Of a stretch of DNA of 64,000 nucleotides, positions 1 to 34,700 are shown in pieces; position 1 is the stretch's first letter, and every line of letters starts with the position of its first letter. Source of the DNA: Lagopus muta (Eukaryota; Chordata; Aves; Galliformes; Phasianidae). Made by a program: the position numbers and the translations under genes. The stretch is taken from the NCBI RefSeq assembly GCF_023343835.1, contig NC_064472.1, forward strand, positions 8,113,469-8,177,468, read 5' to 3'. The notes beneath the pieces were generated by a model that was not told the origin of the DNA, did not search any database, and was given only the letters and a program-made list of their open reading frames with translations.

Positions 1-2157
1 ACTTCATTGGTTGTGATGACAATATTGGTGGGTCAGAGTGAAAAAGAAAACAGAATGGAAAAAAGCCTATTTATTCCCACACTGTCAGAAAAGCAAATGC
101 AACATGATAGAGAGGAAAGCATAACACAGAAGTCAGGTAAATTCTATAGTCTCACCTTCGCTTCCCTACCATTTTTTCTTTGGCATTAATCAAATCAGTA
201 ATTTTTTTTTTTTCCCTAAAAAATAACAGTAATTCCACATTAACACAAAAAAGATAAAAAATGAGGAAATATGGAAGTATCAGTAATTTACCAGTGTATG
301 TGAGAGTAACACAATGAGCACTGCTATGGAAAAACTGAAATCACTTTATTAAAGAGTCCAGACAATGTTTATAAGAAGCTCATTACTCTTCCAGCAAATT
401 AATGTTTTTTCTCACCATCAGTATCAGAAAATTAACTGTTTTAGATGAATCAATATTCTTGCTAACTGCATGCAAAATCAAGAAATTAAATAGTCTTATG
501 TAGTTACAACAAAAAGGAGATATGCAAACAGTCCGTGATCATGTTTAGACTAACCAATTAAATCACATAGGATTTACGTTATGAGCTCATCTGAGTCTTC
601 AAATCAACAGATCATGTTCTGTTTGAAAATAATTCCACCAAAAAGCTTAAGAAATCCAGGTACATTCTAAATATAAACCAAACAAGTAATTACTAGGGTT
701 GATTCTTTTCTCTCCAAAATGATTATTCTGGCAAGCAAATAGTCTTTTTTCTTTCCTTTCACAATAATATTCACAGAAATGTTAAGGCTGTTTTTGGTTC
801 TGCATTTACACAACATCAAATGTAGAATTAAAAAAAAAATCCTTAATAGTGATAACAAGTAAAGCTAGAGACCATAACATAATTTCTTTGGGATTTGAAA
901 TAACAGTAGCATTTGCTTCTTAATAATCTTTTTTTTTTTTCCAAAACATCTATCATGACAGTATTGGGGCATCTTACAAAAGATAATTCCCCATTTCTTA
1001 TATTAACTCGTATTTGGGATCTAAATTAATAATGGGTTCTTGAAAATATGCCAGAAAAAAAGTCAGAAGCTTTTCTCTTAACAGCCCCTAGCATAAGTAG
1101 AAGGGATAACACATACAGCCTATGAGCACATGGCATGCTGCTTCTCATTTATTCTGAAAACACAAATGAAACATAACAGAATTTCAAAGGACATTTAAGT
1201 TGCAAGTCTAACCTGCCAAAGAAAATGGTAGAATTCAGGTTGTTCGTATGTATCCAACATGATCTGGTGATACAGACGCCAGAAACAAATATTTAACATG
1301 AACGTAAGGGAAGACACAGAGGCTAGTGAACTTTTTCACATTAGCTTACTCCAGAATTCTGTTTCAAAGCTTAGTGTGTGCTATAATACACTGAACAGAC
1401 ACAGTCCTTTTTGGTTGTGCCGTCTCATAATCATCTGACAAATTCCAGGTCCTCCATTCTGGCTCTTCTTTAAGTCTGATTCCTCAAACCAAACGCTTCT
1501 AAACTCAGACACAAGCTTTACTTCCTTCAAGAATTCATGGCCAGATTAACCTTCTTTTCCAAATCTTTCTCTCAGCCATGTTCTAGCACTCATTTCCCAG
1601 TTTTCCACTCTAACTCCTGCTTAATCTTTCCTATCAGAAAAAAGATTCACTTTTCCACCATTTTGAGATATAAGTATCTTACCTCTGCCTGCCCCAACTT
1701 CCTTTTTTTTGCCACCTTTCATCCAAAACACACTCCTTTTCCCTAGTTTGACCTCAAACTCTTTGACCTCTCTACACTATCTCCTCCACAAGTTATTCTT
1801 ATCTTTTGACTTATGTCTCTCCTTCCACATGTCCAGGTGCAGATGGGATGAAGTTAGTTCCAAGTCTGGAAGGATATACTACAGTCTTGAGTCAGAGATG
1901 CAGCAGTCCACAAGAACAGGAACGTTTAGACTGTGCAGATGACCTATGATTGACGCACTGAAAGAGCCAGAGCACGTGTTACGGGGCTCTACCAGAGTCT
2001 AAATGTTTGGCCCAACTGGGTAGATTTTAATAAGAACATCAGAAGATGTAATCACAGAATTTATACCTTACACCACTAACTATCTCATATCCAAAGAGCA
2101 TGGGCACCAGAACTTTTTAGAAATAAGCCTACAAGAGTTTATACAATGTAAAATAGG

Positions 2158-2265
2158 TTTAGACGTTGTGCTAAGAAACACGGTTTAGTGGGGAAACATT
2201 GGTGGTAGGTGGACAGTTGGAGTAGAAGATATTGGAGGTCTTTTCCAATCTCAGTGATACTACAA
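2158..2265 (+). mobile_element. CR1 LINE fragment (3' end)
   Basis: The piece contains 'gttgtgctaagaaacacggt', 'ggtttagtgggg' and 'ggaggtcttttccaa', which are characteristic of the CR1 3' end. It is diverged and lacks the terminal 8-bp repeats, so it is probably old. Confidence 0.8.
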
Positions 2266-4215
2266 TCCACTTTTATTTTTGGAATTCACTCAAACAGCTT
2301 ATGTCAAGGTTTTTTCTGCTTTTGCTTTTGTTTTTGTATTTTTTTGTAATATAAAAAGAAATTGTGCACACTTTTTTTGAAGTGGACATACCATGTGAAA
2401 ATTTAAGCCAAAATAGCTTTTGACCAAACTATCACACACCACAGGCCTAAAGATAGCATTTTAGGAAAAAGAAATAGACTAGCAGACTAGATGACTATTT
2501 GAAACACCTCATTTTTATTTTTTTTTAAAACTATAATAAGCCTTTGGCAACCTTAACAAACAGCCAGCCTACTGAAGATCACTGAATGCTCACAAGGGTT
2601 GTGTTCCCTCTGGGGGAAGCGCTAGTAAGGACTGCTCAAATTTCCAAGTTTCAACCACAGTAGAAGTAGACAGTTCATTTGAACAGAAACTGAACTTGCA
2701 TGCAAGCTTCCTTGCCCTACTCAGTCATTACTGGCCAAAGCAAATGTAAATTTAGACTTCAGATAGATACTATCCCTCTTTCAGTTCTGTGACATTACTT
2801 AAAAGTCCTGTTGTGAGACCGCTGCAGAATGCCCTCACCCCTCCCAGCTTTCATTATAGCTCTTCAACAATAAATTTGAATAGACGGGTTCACAAGCCTC
2901 TGAACAACAGCAACAAACATATGAACAACAACAAAATGAGAAAATTCTGCTGTTAACGTAAGGAGTTCAAGCACAGAAAGCATATCCTTTCTGCAAGATC
3001 CTTTTTAAGAAAGAAAAAAAAAAAAGACATCTCCCTGGAAAAGCACACACTCCCCATGCTATTCAAATTCAACCTCTACCAAGCTGAAATTACATTTCAC
3101 AGGATAGCTGTAACCATTATATCAGAAGCACTGATTTATTATTGTAGGATCATTTTAAATACTGGGCTAGATAAAGTAATTTTATAGAAAATAAATTGGC
3201 TGGGGGAAGGGGGAAAAGCACGTAAAATTGATTTTACTAGACTTGGAGGTTTTTCCTTATGCTATTATATTTCTTACTTACAAGTGAACTCTGTAAATTT
3301 CAGAAGAATTTCAAGTTGCTGTACTTAAAAATAGCCAGAATCTATATTCCACTTTGGCAAATATTTCTTAGCAATCCTCATCTTACAACAAGCATTCAGA
3401 GGTCAGATGACAAGCAAGTATTCTAACAGTTAAAATTACGTTGTTTTAAATTATAACCGTGTTTTATATTTCTAGTCTTTATAGAGTTTTATGAAGTATA
3501 AAATTGCAGGCATTAACCTTCTGCCATGACTACTTGAATTCCTGTACAAAGGTATTCAAACTTGTGCAGTCATTTTCTAACAAGAAAAGAAAAGAAAAAC
3601 ATAAAACAACGAAACAAAGCAAAAAAAGCAAGGATGGCTACTTCCCAATAATCAAGTAAACCTCAGATGAATTAGTGAAATTTTATGTGCCTAAATTATA
3701 TAAATACATATTGAATATATCCATTGGGAATGTAACATCCCACCCACGTTCATGCACCGAATGAATCCACAGGATGTAATACAGTAAAAAATATTTACTT
3801 CAGTGTAATCAATGTGAAAGAGTTGTAGTCATATCTAATGGCTCTTAAATACATCAGATTTAATATTTTCCAGGAACTGTTCCATGCCCAGCCAAGCTTG
3901 TAAATGTGCATATTATTTATTATAAACAACAAAACAACAAAACAACTTTTTTTCTATCAGTATTAGTGCCACTAAGCTGCAAGGGATCTGCTGCATTATC
4001 AAGAGCAATCCCCTGCTGTCAGAAACAACAAATCACAAGAATTTCTTTCATAAGCCAATCAAGTTCTAACAAAAAAAAAAGCACCTTCTCTCTTCCCTCC
4101 CTCCAAACATTTCAGTGTTTTACTGTAAAATACAGTTCCTCACAATTTCAAGAATCCTCCACCAACTTCACGCTTAAGTTATGGACTGTTTGTCTCCAGT
4201 CATTTCTGTTCTATT

Positions 4216-4279
4216 TGGCTGCGGTTGGACTTGATGATCCTTGAGGTCCCTTCCAACCTGAGTAATTCTATGACTCTGT
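4216..4279 (+). mobile_element. CR1 LINE fragment (extreme 3' end)
   Basis: About 60 bp reading 'ggttggacttgatgatcctt' and 'gaggtcccttccaacctgag', ending in an ATTCTATG-like tail. Strongly 5'-truncated. Confidence 0.88.
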
Positions 4280-5291
4280 CACTGGCCTATTGCTTGAAGA
4301 GTCCCTTTTGTCTCAGCGTTTTCTCTTCCTCTATTCACTTCACCACTAAGTCAGCCTAGTTCTATACGGCCAGCCACTATCCATAAGCACACATGCACAC
4401 TAGTCCCTTCTCAGAAAATAGGTTCTGCAAACCTCCATAATCCTAACAAGCCTTTCTCCACAACTTTTCTAATTCCATTTCTTTCTACAGCAAGGGGTGA
4501 CTCAGAACTGAAAATAGCTCTGCACGCTAAGTTCCATCAGTGCTTTTTACAATAGTATTAGTAGTCTCCCTACTTACACAGCTGCTGATGAATTACATGC
4601 TATTTGCTTTTACTGCAGTTGCAGAACTCTCTTCTATATCCCGCTGTAGTCAATTGCTGCCTTCTGAGGAATTAAGCAACAAAGCCTCAATATCAAAGAT
4701 TTGGAGAGATACGAACATGAGTATTTTGTAAAGATGTGTAGAAAAGCTATGATTCCTTGCAAGATCATTTTGCATTTGGTATTTCAGGACTGGGACTAAG
4801 TATATGCAGTTTAACAAAAATGGAAGTCACAGTCTGCATTAAAAAAAAATCAGCTAAACCTACATTAATAGAAAATGTCCAAGCTGGCTAAACCCTGGAG
4901 TACAAATATACAGGTTTAAATGCCTTCAATTTACGTTACCTTTCACAGGATGCAGAGAGCACCAGAGTAGTGCAAGATATATTTTAGACCTCAATTACAA
5001 CAACCTAACAGGATTAAGAGAAAAAACATCTCAAACCATATTTTAATGCACAAATTCCTTATTGTCATTTCTAGTTGACAAATATCTGTTTCATAGCAAA
5101 ACAACATCATAGGAACAGCTGGATGGCAGTTTTAAGCTCAAATGAACCAGCATCACATGCTGACAAGTCATCTCTCTGATTGCTTTTGAATGGCAGCACA
5201 TGCAGATTTATTCTCTGCCATAAATTAGAACAATTATTTCTCCATAGTTCACTTTTTATTTCAGACAGTGAGCCCTTTCATACTTTTTTTT

Positions 5292-28352
<23,061 letters not shown>

Positions 28353-28409
28353 CTTGAAACAACCGCCACTCCCAGAGTGCCCCCCGCCGCCCCCCCAGTG
28401 CTTGGCGCC

Positions 28410-28417
28410 GATTGGCT
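28410..28417 (-). promoter_or_regulatory. CCAAT box (NF-Y-like)
   Basis: The minus strand reads AGCCAATC about 60 bp upstream of the KIAA1328 start codon, a good NF-Y core. Its orientation favours KIAA1328, though NF-Y works either way. Confidence 0.6.
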
Positions 28418-28458
28418 GCCCGCTCCGCCTTCTCCATGCAGCCGGGCGGAAGAGCGAG

Positions 28459-28480
28459 GCATTGTGGGAGTGGTAGTCCA
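28459..28480 (-). promoter_or_regulatory. ZNF143/SBF-like motif
   Basis: The minus strand reads GGACTACCACTCCCACAATG, close to the ZNF143-type ACTACAATTCCCAGAATGC element. It faces KIAA1328. Confidence 0.6.
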
Positions 28481-28525
28481 CCGGGCGTTAATTACCGCTG
28501 CCGCTGCGGGCTGACCGCGCGGGAA

Positions 28526-28546
28526 GGACTACAGCTCCCAGCGCAC
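28526..28546 (+). promoter_or_regulatory. ZNF143/SBF-like motif
   Basis: The plus strand reads 'ggactacagctcccagcgca', matching the ACTACAnnTCCCAG core of ZNF143 sites. It faces TPGS2 and is oriented opposite to the site at 28459. Confidence 0.68.
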
Positions 28547-28666
28547 CCCGCGGCCTAGCGTTGCTACGGGCTGGGAGAAGGACAAACGCGCGCGTTTCCC
28601 CACTCACACACCCACACGCGCATCGGTCTCGCCGGTGTGAGGGGCGCCGGGCAGCGCCCTGCCGAG

Positions 28667-28739
28667 ATGGAGGAGAAGCCCTCCGCCGGCATCAGGCCCC
28701 ACCTGGACAAGCTCACCCTGGGGGTGACGCGTATTTTGG
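28667..28739 (+). CDS. TPGS2: TPGS2 exon 1 (coding part)
   Basis: ATG in strong context (G at -3, G at +4) starts [20 protein letters not shown], matching the human N-terminus (PHLEKLTLG). Donor GTGAGC. It ends with one base of a Glu codon completed in exon 2. Confidence 0.95.
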
Positions 28740-31700
28740 GTGAGCGCTCGGCGGGTGCGGGGCGTGGCCGGGTGGGCGCCGGGAAGAGGATCTTCAGTGG
28801 TGGGTGGTGGGCAGTGGGAAAGTCGGGCTGCAAGGAAGAGCACACTTCAGCTTCTCGTCAGCCCTCAGGTGGGCTCTGGGCTCGTGGCTGGTGGAGGCTC
28901 CAGCGATCAGCGTGGTGAATTCGGGCTCCTCCGGCCTTCTGTCTGGCGTGGAGCTGTGGTTGGAAAAACAGGCATCTGTCCCAAGCCTTGCATACGGGAG
29001 CGTTACAAGCAGCAATTTGCGGAGTGTTTTCTTAGGGATTTTAAAGCCCACAGTTGCTGATGTCATTATTTAATCCATCTTCTTCACTGCAGGACAGAGA
29101 GAAAGGCCTCACTGCTGCCTTCCAGTACTTGAGGGGATCTTACAAACAGGAAGGGGTTCGAATTCTTGAACAATCTGTTCAATAGGGCAAGAGGGAATGG
29201 ATTTAAACTAAGGGAGGGGAGATGTAGGTTAGATGTCAGGAAGAAATAGTTTACTCAAAGGGTGCGGAGGCCCTTCCACAGCCCCTGGAAGCACTCATAG
29301 CTGGGATGATGGGGTCCTGGGCTGCCTGATCTGGTTGGGAGCAACAGCCCATAGCTTGGGGTTGGAACTGCGTGAACTTAAGGTCCCTTCCAACCTATGC
29401 CTTTCTGTGATCAGGTACCTGAAGTTTATCACTAATCACAAAAGTTCTTGGGTTGCCTCTTAGACAAATGAGATTAAAAGATCAGGGCAAAATTTCTGTC
29501 ACAGCCATCAGTGAGGATAGTGTTTTGAGCCCAGATTCTGTGCAGTGTTTTTTTTTTTCTGAAAACTTCTGATTGGGCTTCTTACCAACAGTGCTTGGAG
29601 TGCATAAAAAGAGGGCTGGAAACAGGGAAGGAGAAGTAACTGTCCCCCTCTACTCTCCTCTCATGAGGCCTCATCTGGAGTACCGTGTCCAGGCCTGGGG
29701 CCCCAAGCACAAGAAGAATGTGGAGCTGTTGGAGTGGGTCCAGAGGAGGCAGTGAAGATGATCGGAGAACTGAAGCACCTCTTCTGCAAAGGGAGGGAGG
29801 GAGGGAGCTTGGCTTGTTAAGTCTGGAGAAGTCTCCAAGGAGACCTCATCACAGTCTTCCAGTGCTTGAAGGGGTCATATGAACAGGAGGGGGAACAACT
29901 TTTTGCCCAGTGTCTTAGTGATAGGATAATGAATGGCTTTAAGCTAAAAGAAAGGAGATTTATGTTAGATATCAGGGAGAAATCATTACTCAGAGAGTGG
30001 TGAGATCCTCACACAGCCTGCCCAGGGAAGATGTGGGTGCTCCATCCCTGGAGGTGCTCAAGGTGGGGATGGATGGAGGCCTGGGCAGCCTGAGCTGGTG
30101 GAGGGCAACTGTGCCCACAGCAGAAAGTTTGGAACTGGTTAGTCTTTAAGGTCTTTTCCAACTTAAGCCATTCTATGATTTTCAAGATCTGTTTTCTTTT
30201 GTTGTTTGGGTTTTTTTTGTTGTTGTTTTCCAAGTATGAGTTCATAATTTCCCCATCACTTTACTCCAAGAGCATTAAAAGGTAGAACAACTGACAATCA
30301 ACATCATGGAAAATGCATCCGTTAGCAGATCTTTTCATAAAATTACTAGCCTTTCCTACATTGTGTATTGTACAAGATGGCAGTGCAAACCCTAGTCTGT
30401 TGCTGGAATATTTTCTTTTTTCTATTTTTTGTTTTGTTTTGTTTTAATAGTCTGTCCATTTCTTCTGGAAACTTCACACATTTTGTGCCGAGTGAAGTAG
30501 TGTGATGCATGAGATCTACATCACCATACTAATTGGTAAATGGAGTGGTGAATGGAGTTAAATCCAGCTGGCGACCGGTCGTGAGTGGTGTTCCCCAGGG
30601 CTCGGTGCTGGGGCCTGTCCTCTTCAATATCTTTATTGATGACCTAGATGAGGGCATTGAGTGCACCCTCAGTAAATTTGCAGGTGACACCAAATTGGCT
30701 GGAAGTGTGGATCTGCCTGGGGGTAGCGAGGCCCTACAGAGGGAGCTGGACAGGCTGGAGAGCTGGGCTGAAGCCAATGGGATGAGTTTCAACAGACCAA
30801 ATGCCAGGTCCTGCACTTCGGCTACAACAACCCCAGGTGACGCTACAGGCTTGGGGCGGTGTGGCTGGAGGACTGTGTAGAGGAAATGGACCTGGGGGTA
30901 TTGATTGGTGCTGGGCTGAACATGAGCCAGCAGTGTGCCCAGGTGGCCAAGAAGGCCAATGGCATCCTGGCTTGCATCAGAAACAGCGTTGCAAGCAGGA
31001 GCAGAGAGGTGATTGTTCCCCTATATTCAGCACTCGTGAGGCCGCACCTCGAGTACTGTGTTCAGTTTTGGGCCCCTCACTGCAAGAAAGATATTGAGGC
31101 CCTGGAACGTGTTCAAAGGAGGGCAACGAAGCTGGTGAGGGGTCTGGAACACAGGGCTTATGAGGAGAGGCTGAAGGAGCTGGGAATGTTCAGCCTGGAG
31201 AAGAGGAGGCTCAGGGGAGACCTCATTGCTCTCTATAACTTCCTGAAGGAAGGTTGTAGTGAGCTGGGGGTCGGCCTCTTCTCTCGTGTCATTAGTGATA
31301 GGACCAGAGGGAATGGTTTCAAGCTACAGCAGGGGAGATTCAGGCTGGACATGAGGAAGTATTACTTTTCAGAAAGGGTGGTCAGCACTGGAATGGATGC
31401 CCAGGGAGGTGGTGGAGTCACCGAGCCTGGGGGTGTTCAAGGAAAGACTGGATGTTGTGTTGAGGGACATGGTTTAGTGGGAGCTATTGGGAATAGGTGA
31501 ACGGTTGGACTGGATGATCTTTTAGGTCTTTTCCAACCTTGGTGATTCTATGATTCTAATTCAGATTAGCCGAACTGAAAATTTGGGGAATCCATTACGT
31601 ATCTTTTCAGAATTTGTTTCTTTCAAAGAACGAAAGCTATCTGATTAAGAAATAGGTCTTAGTAGGCTACAGACCTAGAAGTTACCTTATTTTAAATCTA

Positions 31701-34700
31701 ACGTGTCACATGAATCTCATGGATGCCTTTCTGCCTGGTATGACATAAAAACAGTGGTCACTTTTAAAAACTCTTCAGTTTTTTAAATATTTTTTTAGAA
31801 AATAAGCATGATTGTGTAATGAAACTCAACACATGCCTTTCAAATGACAAAATTTTGGATGTCTACTAATTGGGAGCTTGAGGCCCAATTTTCTAATACC
31901 TTTATGAAGATGCTCATGGTACCATTTCAGAAACCAAATTCTGTAGATAAATTCTACATAGGGAGTTTTGCTTGTTTGTTTGTCAAACTCCTGTTCTTTG
32001 TGGAAGTCTCTGGAAAGTTTGACGTTTGTCAGGAGAATTATGGAGGCTATAGTTTTAGGAGGAGAAGCATCTTGTTCCCTCTCCAGTACGACTCAGTTTG
32101 CTGAACTTCTGTAACTAATGGCAATCAGCCTTTCTGGAATTTGCCCACTAAATCTGAGTAGCTGGTATTAACTGTTCAGGACTGTCCAGAGCTCGGCTAT
32201 GCTTCAGCCTTTACCTCTTTATTCACTAAAATGTAACAACGTAGACAGTTCCACAAAGATCCTGAATGTTTATCCAACTTCCAGGAAGTATTAGCAGTAA
32301 TTTAAGGACTGACAGTACTGTGATTTCCTGCTGCAGCTTTGTCCTTCAACCATTATTATGGTCAAGTCTTTCAGATTAATACTGCAAACCATTTTTGGAA
32401 GCTTCCACATGGAATTTCCAGAAAACAGGACTCATTTTACTGTCATCTGCATTCAGAGGAGTTAATTGGGAAGAGTGCTCTCAACTAGTTAAGCTTTATC
32501 CTGTATCTTTTCTCTAACCTAATTGGCCTTCTGATTATTTTTTTTTCCATCTGGAAGAAAAAGCTACCCATGGCAGACTTATCCTTTTTTTCCTCCTTAA
32601 TATTTAGTGGAGCTCCCATCTATACTTAAACAGATCTGTTAAATGTGGTATTCAGTTCGCCCACAGGGTATTTTTAACATAACATTCAGGATTTTAAGAT
32701 GGAGTTTCTTTTTCTTTTGATCTTGGATTTGGTTTAGACCTCTTTAGAAGTTGCAGTTCACTTATTCTTAGACATCTTCCTATGACTGATAGGATATTAA
32801 ATTTTCCATCATCCCAGCTGAGCCTTTGTGTATGATGAATTAAATATCCCTGCTGTTTTCTTTGATCATAGAAATAACAATTACTCTGTTATTATAATCT
32901 CTTAGCATGTTTTAAGACTTGCATAGCTTAGAAGGAAAAGACCGGTTAGATCATCGATTCCCCACACTTCTTTAGACAGAGAATATGTACAAAAGGCTTT
33001 TGAGCAACAGGCAGATCCCCCAAGCAGGCACCCAATGATTGAAGTAAAACTTGGCAAAGCATCAGAGAGTCTTTGTATCTTGGGGCATTGGCTAGAAGGA
33101 TTACTTAGGTGACCTACTATTTTTATTTTTACTTGGAGTTTGGTTTTCTGATGCTATATTTTATCTTTTAAGTTCTCTATCCCATTTAAAAAGAAAAAGG
33201 AAATTAAAACAAAGTTCAGGCTTCCTTAATCTGAGTGTTACTCTTCTGCTAGCAGAGCAGACAAAGGCAACACCACTGTAAGAATTAAAAGCCTAGCTCT
33301 GGAGATAAAAACCAAACTAAAGCTTTCTGGTGCCTGTCTTTCCTGTCTACTGCACTGTGTATATTTTATCAGAAAGCAATTACAATATGTGTGACTGCTC
33401 TGGTAGCCAATACTTTCACAGCAGAGCCAGTCTTGAAAGCTCTGCATAGTGATCATTTCTACTCTACAGCCCTGTGTGCTGGGCTTGCAATTCCCACAAC
33501 AAGAAGTAAGTAGTATTTTTGGATTAGATCCAAAGTGAATGAAGTCAGTGGGAACTATTTTGGTTGGCTGTAGATGAAGTAAAACATTATAAAATAGTAA
33601 GTGCAAGGGAGACTGTTCTACTGTCATACACCTGCAAGGATAGCACCATCTAGATTAGTATCTTGCATTTATGTAGCATTCTTTTTCATAAAATATTCAG
33701 ATGATTTTTATAAATGATGAGCTCAATGTTTATAATAGATGTGCATGTGTCCAGCTGGGATTGCAGAGAACTGATGTTTGCCCATACAGGTCCCTTCAGC
33801 AGGACCAGATTCTGATCCCTAAACTCAGAACGGAAATGTGCCTGTCTTTGTGGATTATGGTTGTTAAAAATTCATAGTAACACTGCATGACATCTTATGT
33901 CAAGCGGAGCGTATCATACCCAGCTGAAACCACAGGGCATGCTTACAAACAGAGATTCTTCTTTACTTTGAGTTTGCTCAGTTGCCATGGTTGATTTTTC
34001 AATAAAGTATCTGCAAATGACCAGACTCTGAATGCAGAATGTCCTTGTGTACATGCACATATGCAGATGCACACTTGTTTTATTTCTTAATGCATATATG
34101 TATATGTAATCACAGAATTGTAGGGGTTGGAAGGGACCTCCAGAGATCATCGAGTCCAACCCCCCTGCCAAAGCAGGTTCCCTACAGCAGGTCGCACAGG
34201 TAATGTGTGTGCATAAGGTATTATGTGTATCTCAGCCATTGAGGGGTGGCATCTTGTGCAGCACTAGGCATTCTTGTGTCAAGACACACATTACAGGAAA
34301 GAGAAAGTGACTGCTCAGCCACAAGCACGATGTCTCCAGTTATTAATGCCATTTTCCAAGTTGTCATTCAGGTTAATTTGCAAAATTATATGCCTAACAA
34401 TGCTTGGTCTCACCCATGCCAGCAGTAAACATGCTCCTCTTTTCTGTTTAGAGACTTCACCAGGTGTTTCTGATGTGACATTAGTGGAAAAGAAGCCAGC
34501 TGATCGCCATGCAATTATTTCATGGGAGCAAGTGAGTATTTTTGTGATAATTCTGCAATGAGCTTAGTCTGAACATACAGCAGTCCGTGGAGAATGTCTA
34601 ATGCAATGGCTATCTTGTGTTTGTGATGCCACCTGTTAGCAAGTTTGATGCAAGTTGTTGGTTCTTGTTTGTTTGTTTTGTTTTTGGTCTTTTTTTAATC

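Larger units (their letters stand above)
28353..28666. promoter_or_regulatory. Bidirectional CpG-island promoter, KIAA1328/TPGS2
   Basis: The 314 bp between the two start codons, with flanks from about 27900 to 28900, is GC- and CpG-rich and unlike the AT-rich surroundings. No TATA box is evident. It contains an inverted CCAAT box and two oppositely oriented ZNF143-like motifs. Both 5' UTRs and transcription starts must be inside. The arrangement is typical of divergent housekeeping gene pairs. Confidence 0.88.
28740..34451. other. TPGS2 intron 1
   Basis: It holds CR1 copies at 29090-29412, 29595-30180, 30540-31558 (all plus) and 34108-34200 (minus). From 31560 to 34107 there is AT-rich DNA with nothing recognised. 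Confidence 0.7.

Noticed and set aside
1537..1942. Overlapping open frames rich in Ser, Phe and Leu
   Set aside because: The sequence is a pyrimidine-rich stretch, which produces such frames by composition alone.
28353..28481. Upstream in-frame ATG at 28481 as the KIAA1328 start
   Set aside because: The 43 extra residues have no resemblance to hinderin and cover promoter motifs. The inner ATG has a strong context and matches the human N-terminus.
30859..31500. 213-codon open frame as a host gene
   Set aside because: It is the C-terminal part of CR1 ORF2 in a truncated element. The same peptide recurs in many places in this window.
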